A DNA stretch of 64,000 nucleotides from Planctomycetota bacterium (GCA_022703445.1 JAKLDR010000006.1:1-64000), one strand, 5' to 3'. Shown: positions 28,362 through 37,981, numbered from the stretch's first letter. Numbers and translations are program-made. The notes: generated by a model from the letters alone, not told the origin.

Positions 28362-30602
28362 ATGGCTGACGAATCGGTCCAGGTGCTCAGATCCGGCGGG
28401 GCCCGCCAGGGCAGCGCCACGGGTCTCGACATCCTTGACCTGGCCTCGCTCTTCCAGGCGCTGGCCGCCAACCGGCGCACCGGCACCCTCAAGGTGGCCA
28501 ACGACGCCGGCGATGAGGCCCACGTGTACTTCCAGGAAGGTTCGCTGCGCCTGACCAGCTCGCCCGTGCCGGGCTCCAGCTGCCTGGAGGACGCGATGCT
28601 CAAGGCCCGGCTGGTGGACAAGGCCGGCCTGGCCGCCATCCGCGAGGCCGCCCAGGCGGCCGGCCGCAGCGCGGCCCAGCTGATCATCGCCGACGAGAGC
28701 TACGACCACGGCCGCCTCAAGAAGCTGCTGATCGGCCAGGTCACCGACCGCGCGGCCGACCTGCTGGCCTGGCGGCGGATCCACAACGAGTTCTTCCCGG
28801 GCAAGATCGCCGGCGACCGCCTCGATCCGGAGCTGGCCGCCTACTCGCCGGGGGTCATCGCCGACGGCATCCTGCTGGAGGCCGCGCGCCGCCAGGACGA
28901 GTGGGAGCGCATCCGCCAGGTCTTCGACCCGGCCGCCGACGTGTTCGAGCTGGTGCCCGACCGCCCGCGCATCGAGGCCCGCGAGGCATGGAAGGAGCTG
29001 GCCGCCATCGTCGACGGCCAGCGCGACGTCTCGGAGATCGCCGCGCTTTCCACCCTCAACGGGTTCGAGGTCTGCCGCGGGCTGCTGGACATGGTCGAGA
29101 ACGGCCTGGTCCGGGTGCGCCCGCCGGCCGAACTGGCGCGCATGGGCGACCTGGCCGCCGCCGGCGGCGACTGGGCCAAGGCCCTGCGCCTTTTCCGCCG
29201 GGCCTGGACCGTCGATGACACGCGCAACGACCTGCTGGTCAAGATCGCCACGGCCTGCGAGGCCCTCGGAGACGTCAAGTCGGCCCGCTCCAGCCTGATG
29301 GCCTTCGTCACCCGCAGCCTGGAGCTGGGGGCCGGGGCCGAGGCCGCCGCGGCCTGCCGGCATCTCATCCGCCTGGACCCCGAGAACCCCGAGCCGCGGG
29401 CCAAGCTCTTCCGCATACTGCTGGAGGGCGGCGACCGCGCGGAGCTGGCGGCCTGCGGCCGCGAGCTGGCCCTGATCTACGAGAAAGAGAAGGCCCTGGA
29501 CGCGGCCGCCACGCTGCTGGCCAAGCTCCGCGAACTCTTCCCCGACGACCACGCGATCGCCGAGATCGCCGCCCGCGTCCGGCTGGCGGCCGCCGAGCGC
29601 ACCGAGGCCATCCTGGAATTCGAGCAGCTGGCCGAGAGCTACCTGGCCAACGGCGACCTCGAGAACGCCGAGCGCACCTTCCGCAAGATCGTCTACGAGA
29701 TCGACGAGGAATGCCTGGAGGCGCGCATCCAGCTGGCCGAGTGCCTGATCAAGATGGGGCGCACCGACGAGGCGGTGAGCGAGTACAACAAGATGGCCGC
29801 CGTGCTCTCGCGCACCGGGGTCATCGCCGAGGCCGCGCGGCTGCCCTTCGAGCTGCGCATCAACCGCCGGATCGCCGAGCTGGATCAGACCAACGTCAGC
29901 GCCCGGGAATGGCTGGCCGAGGCCTACGCGGGCCGCAAGGACCAGAAGAACTCACTGGCCTGCTTCGAGCAGCTGGCGGCCATCCACCGCGCCGCCAAGG
30001 ACACCCGCAAACTGGCCGCGACCCTCCGGCGGGCGGTGGAGCTCTTCCCCAAGGAGCTGGCCTGCCGCGAGCGGCTGGCCGACTGCTACCTGAACGAGCA
30101 CGACAGCCGCGACAAGGCCAAGAACGAGCTGGCCGCCCTGTGCCAGGCGGCCTGGGAGCAGCAGGCCTTCGACGTCGGCTTCCGCGCCGCCGAGAAGCTG
30201 CTGGAGATCGACGCCTTCCACATGCCCGCGCACATCATCAAGGCCAACGCCCTGCTCTCGCGCGGTGACCGGCCGGGGGCGGCCAACCTGCTCTTCGACG
30301 TGGCCCGGGCCTTCGCCGCCGTCGGCCACTCCGGCGACGCCATAGAGGTGCTGGGCGCCGTGCTGGGCATCGAGGCCTCGCGGGCCGAGGCCCAGCGCCT
30401 GCTGGCCAGGATGCTCGACAAGTCCGAGGACATCGACGGGGCCATCGACCACTACCGCCTGGCCGCCCGGCAGGAGATCCAGGAGGCCAACTACGGCCTG
30501 GCCCGCGCCGACCTGGAGCGCCTGCTGGTGCTCGACCCCGGCGACGCCGAGGCCAAGGCGTTGCTGGCCAAGCTGCCCAAGGCCCCCGGGAAGCAGCCGT
30601 AG
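28362..30602 (+). CDS. DUF4388 (PATAN-like) protein with TPR repeats
   Basis: A 746-residue cytoplasmic protein without signal or spans. Residues about 20-125 form a DUF4388 domain (LDILDLASLFQALAANRRTG, followed by LKVANDAGDEAHVYFQEGSL). DUF4388 proteins often accompany two-component, gliding or type IV pilus regulation. A second half-copy covers residues about 130-250. From residue 260 to the end there are ten or more TPR-like helix pairs (LAEAYAGRKDQKNSLACFEQ). The strong ribosome-binding site GGGGGGAGG precedes the ATG. The target is unknown; protein scaffolding in a regulatory or motility complex is the reasonable inference. Confidence 0.8.
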   Translation: MADESVQVLRSGGARQGSATGLDILDLASLFQALAANRRTGTLKVANDAGDEAHVYFQEGSLRLTSSPVPGSSCLEDAMLKARLVDKAGLAAIREAAQAAGRSAAQLIIADESYDHGRLKKLLIGQVTDRAADLLAWRRIHNEFFPGKIAGDRLDPELAAYSPGVIADGILLEAARRQDEWERIRQVFDPAADVFELVPDRPRIEAREAWKELAAIVDGQRDVSEIAALSTLNGFEVCRGLLDMVENGLVRVRPPAELARMGDLAAAGGDWAKALRLFRRAWTVDDTRNDLLVKIATACEALGDVKSARSSLMAFVTRSLELGAGAEAAAACRHLIRLDPENPEPRAKLFRILLEGGDRAELAACGRELALIYEKEKALDAAATLLAKLRELFPDDHAIAEIAARVRLAAAERTEAILEFEQLAESYLANGDLENAERTFRKIVYEIDEECLEARIQLAECLIKMGRTDEAVSEYNKMAAVLSRTGVIAEAARLPFELRINRRIAELDQTNVSAREWLAEAYAGRKDQKNSLACFEQLAAIHRAAKDTRKLAATLRRAVELFPKELACRERLADCYLNEHDSRDKAKNELAALCQAAWEQQAFDVGFRAAEKLLEIDAFHMPAHIIKANALLSRGDRPGAANLLFDVARAFAAVGHSGDAIEVLGAVLGIEASRAEAQRLLARMLDKSEDIDGAIDHYRLAARQEIQEANYGLARADLERLLVLDPGDAEAKALLAKLPKAPGKQP

Positions 30603-30620
30603 GCAGGAACGGCGACCATC

Positions 30621-30652
30621 TCACCAAACCGCCAAGCAGCCAAGTCGCCAGG
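30621..30652. repeat. single repeat arm with spaced GCCAAG units
   Basis: TCACCAAACCGCCAAGCAGC followed by CAAGTCGCCAGG has a 9-10-bp period and resembles one arm of the inverted-repeat elements found elsewhere in the window. No complementary arm was found between here and mfd. Confidence 0.4.
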
Positions 30653-30761
30653 AACAACGCTGACAGGCACACCCCGCTTGCCGCTGCCCCCGGTGTCCTG
30701 CCTGATTCCCCCAGCCGCCTTCGTCGCGCGATTTTCCTGGCCGCCGGGATAGAATGCCGGC

Positions 30762-33700
30762 GTGGCCACCAAGGAGATGAGACGCGGCGAGGCGCCTCCG
30801 CCCGGCCGCGGTGACACGCAGGCCTCGCGCCTGGAGCTCGTCCACCGCGTCGCGGAGAGCGCCTTCCTCGGCCGCCTACGCGCCGCCCTTTGGGCCTCTG
30901 CCCAAGCCCCCAACCCCCAACCCCCAACCCCCCCCTCGACAACATCGCTCGGGGCCCTGAGCCTGTCGAAGGGCAACCCGCCGGTCTCCGTCTCCGGCCT
31001 CTGGGGCTCGGCCCCGGCGCTGGTGCTGGCGGCGCTGGCGCGGCCACTGCCGGTTGAAGGCGGGAGGTTGAAGGTTGAAGGCAGTGGCGGCCAATCAGCG
31101 TCCCTCCACCCTCCACCCTCCACCCTCAACCTTCCACCCTCAACCCTCAACCCGCCGCCGGCCATTCTCGTGGTCTGCCCCGGCGCCGAGGAGGCCGAGG
31201 CGCTGGAGGAGGACCTGGTCTCCTTCTCGGCCGCCGCGGTCCGGCGCTTTCCGGCCTGGGACGTGCTCCCCGGCGAGGCCGCCGAGCCCGAAGCCGAGAC
31301 GCTCACCGCCCGGCTGCTGGCCCTGGACGCCCTGCGCCGGGCCGCCTCCGGCTGCGAGCCGGCCGTGGTGGTCGCGCCGGCCGCGGCGCTGATGCAGAGC
31401 GTCCCCCGACCGGAGGCGCTCTCGGCCAGCGAGCGCGAGCTTCGCCCCGGGCAGGTCGCCGAGCGCGGGGAGCTTCTCTCCTGGCTTGCGCGCAACGGCT
31501 ACGAGCGCTCCCCCGCCGTGGAGAGCCCCGGCGAGTTCGCCCTGCGCGGGGGGATCCTGGACGTCTTCCCGCTCCTGGGCGGCGCGGCCGTGCGCCTGGA
31601 GTTCGCCGACGACCGGCTGGAGAGCCTCCGCGAGTTCGACCCCGGCACGCAGCGCTCCAGCGGCGCGCTCCCCGCCGTGCGCCTCGCCGGGATGGTCCGC
31701 GGACGCGAGACCGCCGGCGGCACGGCTTCGCTCCTCGACTACCTGCCGGCCGGCGGGATCCTGGCGCTCCTGGAGCCCGAGGGCATCCGCCAGCACGCCG
31801 AGTTGTACGCCGCGGGTTTCACCGACCGCCCCGGGCGCAGGGCGCCCTCGGCCGTGAAGCTGCTCGAGCGGCTGGGCGCCGTGCCTGGCCGGATCGAGCT
31901 CCGCCGGGTGGGGGCGGGTGGCGGCGATGAGCTCGACCTCGGCGCCCGGAGCCTGGAGCGCCTGGCCGGCTCCGGCGCGGGAGCGGAGGGGGCCGTCCGG
32001 GCGCTCCTGGAGCTCGCCGCCGGGCGCTCGCGCGTCTGGGTCTTCTCGGAGACCGCCGCCGAGCGGGAGAGGCTGGAGGAGCTGCTGCGGGGGGCCGGGG
32101 AGACCGGCGGAGCGGTTGGGGGTTGGGGGTTGGGGGTTGCGGGTGGAAACGACGACAGTACGCCGCTCCGACCGCCACCAACCTCAAACCCCCAACCCCC
32201 AACCAATCTATCCCTCGTCGTCGGCCGCCTGGGCGGCGGGTTCGACTGGCCGGCCGAGGGCGTGGCCGCGGTCAGCGAGCGCGAGCTCCTGGGTCGCTAC
32301 CGGCAGGTGCGGCGCGTCCGGAAGTCGGCCGCCGCCGGCGAGACCGCGCCGATCGAGGCGCTCACCGACCTCGCCCCCGGGGACTACGTCGTCCACCGCA
32401 CCCACGGGATCGCCCGCTACCTCGGGATGGAGGCGCTGGAGCGCTCGGGGCGGCGCGAGGAGCACCTGGTCCTCCAGTACGCCGACGACGCCCGGCTCTT
32501 CGTGTCGGCGGCCTCCGTCGACCTGGTAGCCCGCTACCTCGCCCCCGGGGGCGGTCGGCCGGAGCTCAGCCGGCTGGGCTCCTCGCGCTGGGCCGAGCGC
32601 ACCCGCCGGGCAGCGGCGGCCATCCGGGACATCGCCGGCGAGCTCATCGCGGTGGCCTCGGCCCGCGAGCGGCTCCCCGGGATCGCCTGCCCGCCGGAGG
32701 ACGAGTGGAACCGGGCCTTCGCCGCCTCCTTCCCCTACGAGGACACGCCCGACCAGGCCGAGGCCTGGGCCGCGGTGCGCGCCGACCTGGAATGCCCCCG
32801 CCCGGCCGACCGGCTGCTCTGCGGCGACGTGGGCTTCGGCAAGACCGAGATCGCGGTGCGCGCGGCCTTCAAGACCGTCTCGGCCGGGCACCAGGCGGCG
32901 GTGCTGGTGCCCACCACGCTGCTCGCCGAGCAGCACGGCCGTACCTTCCGCGAGCGGATGGCCGACTACCCGGTGCGCATCGAGGTGCTCAGCCGCTTCC
33001 GGACGCCGGCCGAGCAGCGCGCGATACTGGCGGGCCTGGCCGAGGGCCGGGTCGACGCGGTCATCGGCACCCACCGGCTGCTCCAGGCGGACATCGCCTT
33101 CCGCGACCTGGGCCTGGTGATCATCGACGAGGAGCAGCGCTTCGGCGTGGAGCACAAGGAGCGCCTGAAGCGCCTGCGCCGTTCGGTCAACGTGCTCACC
33201 CTCACGGCCACGCCCATTCCCCGGACGCTGCACATGGGCCTCCTCGGGCTGCGGGACATCTCCGCGCTGCGCACGGCGCCGTCCGAGCGCCGGGCGGTGC
33301 GCACCTCGGTCACGCGCTGGTCCGACGACCTCATCCGCCGGGCGGTGCTGCGCGAACTGGCCCGCGACGGGCAGGTCTATTTCGTCCACAATCGGGTCCA
33401 GACCATCGGCCGGGTCGTCGAGCGCCTCGGCAAGATCGTTCCGGAGGCCCGGCTGGTCATGGCCCACGGGCAGATGTCCGAGCATGAGCTCGACGAGGCC
33501 ATGACGGCCTTCCTCGAGCGCCGCGCCGACGTGCTGGTCTCGACGGTGATCATCGAGTCGGGCCTCGACATCCCCAACGTCAACACCATCTTCATCGACC
33601 GGGCCGACCGCTTCGGCCTGGCCGACCTGCACCAGCTTCGCGGGCGGGTGGGCCGCTACCGCCATCGGGCCCACTGCTACGCTCTCATCCCCTCGGAGGA

Positions 33701-34436
33701 GTCGCTGCCGGCCGAGGCCCTCGCGCGGGTCAAGGCCCTGGAGGAGTTCAGCGAGCTGGGCGCCGGCTTCCGGCTGGCCATGCGCGACCTGGAACTGCGC
33801 GGGGCGGGCAACCTGCTGGGCGCCGACCAGAGCGGGCACATCGAGGAGATCGGCTACGACCTCTACGCCAAGCTCCTGGCCAACGCCGCCAAGGAGTTCC
33901 GCGGCGAGCCGGTCGCCGAGGAGTGGGAGGTCTCGGTGAGCCTGGCCCCGGCGGCGCTAATCCCCGAGCGCTACCTCCCGGAGGCCAGCGAGCGCCTGGA
34001 GGCCTACCGGCGGCTGGCGGCCTGCGCGTCCGACCGGGAGATCGCCGAGTTCGGCGCCGAACTAGCCGACCGCTACGGCCGACTCCCGGAGGAGGTGAGG
34101 CAGCTCCTGGCAGAGGCCGAGGTCCGCATCCGGGCCCGCGCCGCGCGGGTGGCCTTCCTGGGACTCGATGACGTCGGCGTGCTCGAGCCCCAGGTCAGGC
34201 TGGTGCTCAAGTTCTTCGGCCGCCCGGCGCCGGAGGCGGCCCACTGGCTGGGCGGGGAGCACGACCCGCGGGTCCTCGCCGACCAGACCCTCACCGCCGC
34301 GCTGCCGCAGGGCGCCGAGCTGGCGGTGCTCTACGCGAAGGTCAAGGAGATACTGGAGAAGCTCAGGGTGCCGGAGCACGGGAAGGGACGCTCCGCCCCT
34401 CGCGGAGAGAAGTCCTCCCGGCCTACGAGGAAGTAG
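30762..34436 (+). CDS. mfd: transcription-repair coupling factor Mfd, with three repeat-derived inserts
   Basis: A 1224-residue DNA translocase that pushes stalled RNA polymerase off damaged DNA and recruits UvrA. It has the UvrB-like N-terminus (YERSPAVESPGEFALRGGIL near residue 247), the RNA-polymerase-interacting domain (GDYVVHRTHGIARYLGME near 545), helicase motifs CGDVGFGKTEIAVRAAF near 688 and IIDEEQRFGVEHKERL near 787, TATPIPRTLHMGL, and the TRG region. The start is GTG at 30762, about 7 bp after a TAGAAT -10 box (30750-30755), so the message may be leaderless. Three low-complexity inserts (about residues 47-71, 97-131, 451-481) are encoded by repeat elements. Without them the length is near 1135, close to E. 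coli Mfd (1148). The frame stays open throughout and the motor motifs are intact. Confidence 0.96.
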   Translation: MATKEMRRGEAPPPGRGDTQASRLELVHRVAESAFLGRLRAALWASAQAPNPQPPTPPSTTSLGALSLSKGNPPVSVSGLWGSAPALVLAALARPLPVEGGRLKVEGSGGQSASLHPPPSTLNLPPSTLNPPPAILVVCPGAEEAEALEEDLVSFSAAAVRRFPAWDVLPGEAAEPEAETLTARLLALDALRRAASGCEPAVVVAPAAALMQSVPRPEALSASERELRPGQVAERGELLSWLARNGYERSPAVESPGEFALRGGILDVFPLLGGAAVRLEFADDRLESLREFDPGTQRSSGALPAVRLAGMVRGRETAGGTASLLDYLPAGGILALLEPEGIRQHAELYAAGFTDRPGRRAPSAVKLLERLGAVPGRIELRRVGAGGGDELDLGARSLERLAGSGAGAEGAVRALLELAAGRSRVWVFSETAAERERLEELLRGAGETGGAVGGWGLGVAGGNDDSTPLRPPPTSNPQPPTNLSLVVGRLGGGFDWPAEGVAAVSERELLGRYRQVRRVRKSAAAGETAPIEALTDLAPGDYVVHRTHGIARYLGMEALERSGRREEHLVLQYADDARLFVSAASVDLVARYLAPGGGRPELSRLGSSRWAERTRRAAAAIRDIAGELIAVASARERLPGIACPPEDEWNRAFAASFPYEDTPDQAEAWAAVRADLECPRPADRLLCGDVGFGKTEIAVRAAFKTVSAGHQAAVLVPTTLLAEQHGRTFRERMADYPVRIEVLSRFRTPAEQRAILAGLAEGRVDAVIGTHRLLQADIAFRDLGLVIIDEEQRFGVEHKERLKRLRRSVNVLTLTATPIPRTLHMGLLGLRDISALRTAPSERRAVRTSVTRWSDDLIRRAVLRELARDGQVYFVHNRVQTIGRVVERLGKIVPEARLVMAHGQMSEHELDEAMTAFLERRADVLVSTVIIESGLDIPNVNTIFIDRADRFGLADLHQLRGRVGRYRHRAHCYALIPSEESLPAEALARVKALEEFSELGAGFRLAMRDLELRGAGNLLGADQSGHIEEIGYDLYAKLLANAAKEFRGEPVAEEWEVSVSLAPAALIPERYLPEASERLEAYRRLAACASDREIAEFGAELADRYGRLPEEVRQLLAEAEVRIRARAARVAFLGLDDVGVLEPQVRLVLKFFGRPAPEAAHWLGGEHDPRVLADQTLTAALPQGAELAVLYAKVKEILEKLRVPEHGKGRSAPRGEKSSRPTRK
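30901..30973. repeat. repeat element 1 inside mfd
   Basis: A run with AA every 7-8 bp (CCCCCAA heptamers, 30901-30930) is followed by an imperfect palindrome (30931-30973) whose right half reads CCCTGAGCCTGTCGAAGGG. It is translated in frame as a Pro/Ser/Gly-rich stretch of about 25 residues near the N-terminus of Mfd. Confidence 0.85.
31052..31153. repeat. repeat element 2 inside mfd (GGTTGAA heptamer inverted repeat)
   Basis: The left arm 31052-31082 contains units GGTTGAA, GGCGGGA, GGTTGAA, GGTTGAA. The right arm 31102-31153 is the complement of seven GGGTTGA/GGGTGGA-type units. The total is 102 bp, exactly 34 codons. It falls between a helix and the strand AILVVCPG of the first Mfd domain. 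Confidence 0.92.
32114..32204. repeat. repeat element 3 inside mfd (GGTTGGG heptamer inverted repeat)
   Basis: The left arm 32114-32148 is four and a half GGTTGGG units. The right arm 32171-32204 is the complement of about four and a half such units. The heptamer is the complement of the one in element 1. It is translated as Gly-rich then Pro-rich sequence between a helix and a strand of the third Mfd domain. Confidence 0.92.
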
Positions 34437-34454
34437 CTGCCCCGGCCCGCTGTC

Positions 34455-34793
34455 CTACCTTGTCCCCGGTTTCCCGGTGTCCTGCTCCGCCCCGTGTGAC
34501 CCGAAATACTCCTTCATCCTCAGCCGATACCCGATCGCCCCGGAAAGCAGGACGGATAGCGGCCCCAGGACGAGGATGGCGAGCATATAGCGCTTGTGCC
34601 AGAGCAGGTCGCCCTGTGCATCCCAGGGCAGCTGGTTGAAGTAGTGCCCGGCCCACCAGGTCACGGCGGCGGTTGCAGCATAGACCGTGAGCGCGGCGGC
34701 ACGGTGTTTCCTGATCCAGAAGATGACGCCCAGAAAGAGCATGAGCGCAAACGCCGACAGGATCAGGAGCGCAACGCCAACAACTTCGACCAT
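34455..34793 (-). CDS. small hypothetical membrane protein (three spans)
   Basis: A 112-residue protein opening MVEVVGVALLILSAFALMLF, with hydrophobic segments at about 3-25, 33-50 and 72-92 and a charged C-terminal tail. I recognise no family. It converges on mfd, with an 18-bp gap between the stops. Base composition is less GC-rich than in neighbouring genes, as in the 102-residue membrane protein at 16957-17265. It precedes the TPR protein gene at 34848-36227 on the opposite side with no overlap. Confidence 0.65.
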   Translation of the reverse strand: MVEVVGVALLILSAFALMLFLGVIFWIRKHRAAALTVYAATAAVTWWAGHYFNQLPWDAQGDLLWHKRYMLAILVLGPLSVLLSGAIGYRLRMKEYFGSHGAEQDTGKPGTR

Positions 34794-34847
34794 GCTTTCG
34801 CCCTCATTCGGCCGGCCCGCGCCCCGCCCTTCTCTCCCGCCGGGACG

Positions 34848-36227
34848 TCACTCCTCCGCCGCGTCGACCTTGACCTTATCCAGTATCCTGACGATCTCCT
34901 CCAGGGCCGCGATCCTGGCGTTGTGGGCCTGGATCAGCGGCAGCAGCCGGGCCAGGGCCTCGCGGAAGTCGGCGGGGCTGCCGGCCTCCGCGGAGGCGAG
35001 TGCCTCGTAGACCTGGTACTCGTTCCGGAGGTATCCGACCAGGGCGCCGACCAGCCGGGCGTCGAGCTCGCGCGGCCCGCCGCGCTCGGCCGGCAGGTCG
35101 ACCATGAGCACGGGGCGCTCCGGCGCGGCCAGGCGCAGACCGGCCAGGGCCTCGTTCAGGGCCCGGGCCACGGGGTCGGCGGCCAGGGCGGTCATGCGGT
35201 CCTTGAGCCGCGCCTGGCGGCGGTTGAAGAGCGCCTGCCAGTCGGTGCTGTAGAGCTCGGCGGTGGCCGGGCGTGGGTTCGGCCCGAAGCGGAATCCGGC
35301 CGGCAGATCCAGTCGGACGATCTCCGGTTTGCCGGCGGAGATTTCGACGTCCCGTGAGGAGCAGGCCAGCGGGAAACCGTCGGTGTTGAGCAGCAGCAGT
35401 TCGATCCGGTGCGTCCCGGGTTCGAGGAAGACGACTTCGGTGTCGTAGAGCTTCTCCTGGAGGTCGCCGCGCACGAAAGTCAGCCGGCCGCGGGAGTCCC
35501 CCTTGACGGCCAGGCCGCGTTCGTCCCATGCTTCCCAGCCATCGAGCATGGCTATCGCGGTGAACGCGGAGGTCCTCTTCTCGTGCGGCGGGGGGCTCAG
35601 CAGCCGCCCGTCCAGGTAGGTCCAGTAGTCCGCGGAGACGTTGGGCACCACCAGCTCGCAGGCCACGTCCGGCGGAGGCGCCTCGGCCTCGGCCCGGGTC
35701 AGCGCCGCTTCGACCCGGCGGACGTCCTCCTCGATCGCCCGGGCGTCGGCGGCCGGGGGCCCGGCGGCGAGCGCCAGGCGCAGTGCGGCCCGGGCCTCCT
35801 CGAAGCGCTGGGCGGCCTCCAGGGCCAGCCCCAGATCCCGGTTGGCCTCCGACCACCACGGCGCCAGGGCCACGGCGGCCTGATACTTCTCGATGGCCGC
35901 GCCGACCGCGGTTATGTCCCCGGCGGACTCGAAGATCTCCCGGGCCGCGGCCAGGTGCCTGCGGGCCTCTTCGGGAACGGGCCGGCCGGAGCGTGCGCCG
36001 AGCTTGGCGATCCGCTCGCGCAGCTCCGCGTCGTCCGGGTTGGCCTCGAGCGCCGCGAGGCATTCGTCGAGGGATCCGCCGGCGCCGCCGCCCAGCCGGT
36101 CGCGGACCAGGAGCCAGGTCCCGACCGCGGCGGCCAGCGCCGCGATCAGGCCCAGAGACAGCCCCAGGACCAGCGCCCGGCGGCTCCGGCCGGCAGGAGC
36201 CGCTCCCGCGTTCACGTCCTCGCTCAT
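34848..36227 (-). CDS. hypothetical membrane-anchored TPR protein
   Basis: A 459-residue protein with one N-terminal span (about 17-40, ALVLGLSLGLIAALAAAVGT) and the rest predicted outside the cytoplasm. Residues about 55-175 are TPR-like (IEKYQAAVALAPWWSEANRD, LGLALEAAQRFEEARAAL). A beta-rich region at about 190-330 (VVFLEPGTHRIELLLLNTDG) may be a PEGA-like or carbohydrate-binding fold, and a helical C-terminus follows. No family is assigned. Its start overlaps the stop of the upstream gene by ATGA, so the two products are likely made together and may interact. Confidence 0.7.
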   Translation of the reverse strand: MSEDVNAGAAPAGRSRRALVLGLSLGLIAALAAAVGTWLLVRDRLGGGAGGSLDECLAALEANPDDAELRERIAKLGARSGRPVPEEARRHLAAAREIFESAGDITAVGAAIEKYQAAVALAPWWSEANRDLGLALEAAQRFEEARAALRLALAAGPPAADARAIEEDVRRVEAALTRAEAEAPPPDVACELVVPNVSADYWTYLDGRLLSPPPHEKRTSAFTAIAMLDGWEAWDERGLAVKGDSRGRLTFVRGDLQEKLYDTEVVFLEPGTHRIELLLLNTDGFPLACSSRDVEISAGKPEIVRLDLPAGFRFGPNPRPATAELYSTDWQALFNRRQARLKDRMTALAADPVARALNEALAGLRLAAPERPVLMVDLPAERGGPRELDARLVGALVGYLRNEYQVYEALASAEAGSPADFREALARLLPLIQAHNARIAALEEIVRILDKVKVDAAEE

Positions 36228-37819
36228 GGCGCCTCCTGCTCCGATCCCTGTCTGGCATCCCCGGACTGCCCGCCGAGGTCCACGGACCTGAGCGCCCCGG
36301 TGTTCTCGGCGGCCGCGCCGGCGGCCTTGCCGACGCCGTAGCTGCCGAGCGTGGCCCCGGCCCGCTCGAAACGGTAGGTGTGGGCCAGGACGTAGTCGGC
36401 GTGGGCCACGATCCGCCCCAGCTGTTCCTGCTCGCGAGGGTTGGTCGTCTGCCGGAGCAGCGCCTGGGCGCGCCGGCGCTCCAGGCGGGCGGCGTCGAAG
36501 ACCTTCTGCTGCCGGGCCAGGCTGCCGATGGCGCCCTCGGCCCCCCTGCCGAGCAGCTCCCCGCCGACCTCCAGGCAGGCCCGGCGGACCATGGCCGCCC
36601 GGGCCTCGGGCGAGAGCATCGCGTCCCAGGCCAGCCTGGTCCCGCTCGAGCCCAGCTTCGGGTCGGTGATCGCCTGGGCGGCCCGCAGCATCTTCGGATC
36701 GGCCCCCTCCGGGGCCGCCCCGCCCTCCTGGAGATCGCGGACCAGCCCGGCGAACTTCCCGCGGACGGCCGGATCCCGGAGGTAGGCCAGGGCCTCTTCG
36801 TAGATCCGGTCCTGCCGCACCAGGTGGACCATGGCGCCGTCCTCGCCGGCGATGAAGGTCTTTCCGGCGATCACCAGCACCTTGCAGGACATGGGTACCC
36901 CGCCCAGCTTGCCGGACAGGTCCCAGGCCAGGAAGCCGTAGTCGCTGCCCTTATCGAGGGCTCCGGGCGCCGCCGCGACGGCCAGGCTCTTCCAGGAGAG
37001 CGTCGCCTCGCGGGAGGGCAGCGGCGCCGGCACCTCGATGGCCCGCACCCCGCGCAGGGCCCGGGCGATCTGCGGATTGACGATCTCCGCCTCCCATGCC
37101 GGGCGGGCCGGGGCGCCAGCGCCGCCTGAGCTCATCCGCGCCAGGGCCTCGGCCTTGGCGCGCCTGAAGCGCTCGGCGGCCTGGCCGTCCTCGAAGGCCT
37201 GCCGCTCGCGCTCGGCGGTCGCGGCGCGCTCGCTCTCGCGCAGCCCCCGGTCGAGGGCCTCGAGGTCCCCGATCAGGCCGTCGGCGACGATCCGGCGCAG
37301 TTCGGCCGCGGCCTGGAGCGAACCGGCCCGGAGCTTCTCGCCGGCCAGGGCGGCCTGGGCATTGGCCAGGTTCGTCCGGATGACCACGTTGTCCGGCCAC
37401 TTGGCAAGGGCCGACGAGAAGGCCTCTATGGCCTGCTGCCAGCGCCGGGCGTTGTAGTGCCCGACCCCGGTCTCGTTGAGACTCAGGGCCTGCTGACGGG
37501 CCTGTCGCCTGGCGACTTCCTGCGGGTCCGGCGGAGGCGGCGGCGGGGGAGGCGGCGGCGGGGGCGTCCAGTCGTCGTCGCGCCCCCGCCCCCGGTCCCG
37601 GCCCCGGTTCCAGCAGCTGCAGCTCTGGCCGGCGGGGATCCACTTGCCGCAGATGCCGCACGGCCCGCCGACGGGGGCGCCCTTGACGTCGCCGGCCGCG
37701 GCCGGCCGGACGGATGGGGCGCAAGGCGCGCATGCGAAGAGCGCGGCCAGGAAGGCCTGCGGCGGCAGTCGGCGGATTCCTGGAAGGATCAAGGCGCGCC
37801 CTCCCGGTCGATGCTTCAA
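36224..37819 (-). CDS. hypothetical secreted protein with Cys motif, polyproline linker and TPRs
   Basis: A 531-residue protein with a signal-like N-terminus (QAFLAALFACAPCAPSVRPA). Next come a short cysteine cluster (CGICGKWIPAGQSCSC, about residues 54-69), an Arg/Asp-rich stretch, and a run of twelve prolines (about 87-98). TPR-type helices (GVGHYNARRWQQAIEAFSSA) and a long C-terminal region of unknown fold follow. The start is TTG at 37819 with no strong ribosome-binding site; no better codon precedes the signal segment. The role is unknown. It is coupled to the downstream TPR membrane protein by ATGA. Confidence 0.65.
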   Translation of the reverse strand: MKHRPGGRALILPGIRRLPPQAFLAALFACAPCAPSVRPAAAGDVKGAPVGGPCGICGKWIPAGQSCSCWNRGRDRGRGRDDDWTPPPPPPPPPPPPDPQEVARRQARQQALSLNETGVGHYNARRWQQAIEAFSSALAKWPDNVVIRTNLANAQAALAGEKLRAGSLQAAAELRRIVADGLIGDLEALDRGLRESERAATAERERQAFEDGQAAERFRRAKAEALARMSSGGAGAPARPAWEAEIVNPQIARALRGVRAIEVPAPLPSREATLSWKSLAVAAAPGALDKGSDYGFLAWDLSGKLGGVPMSCKVLVIAGKTFIAGEDGAMVHLVRQDRIYEEALAYLRDPAVRGKFAGLVRDLQEGGAAPEGADPKMLRAAQAITDPKLGSSGTRLAWDAMLSPEARAAMVRRACLEVGGELLGRGAEGAIGSLARQQKVFDAARLERRRAQALLRQTTNPREQEQLGRIVAHADYVLAHTYRFERAGATLGSYGVGKAAGAAAENTGALRSVDLGGQSGDARQGSEQEAP

Positions 37820-37879
37820 GCTTATTCCGGTGCGGACGGCCCGTCAAGTCGGCGGCAGCAACTCAAACCCTCCCGGGGT

Positions 37880-37907
37880 TTGCGCGCCGGACCGGGGCGC
37901 GTATAAT
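37880..37907 (+). promoter_or_regulatory. promoter for PpiD-like gene
   Basis: TTGCGC (37880-37885), a 16-bp spacer and TATAAT (37902-37907), 74 bp before the ATG at 37982. Confidence 0.65.
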
Positions 37908-37981
37908 GCGCCGGTTCGAGTCGGTCCCGGGGCCCCCGTCGGTCCGTCGGAGGCGGCCCCGGCCGGAAAGCGGAGAGCCTC

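Noticed and set aside
30901..32204. CRISPR array in or near mfd
   Set aside because: Units are 7 bp with no spacers of constant length and no cas genes; these are heptamer repeats.
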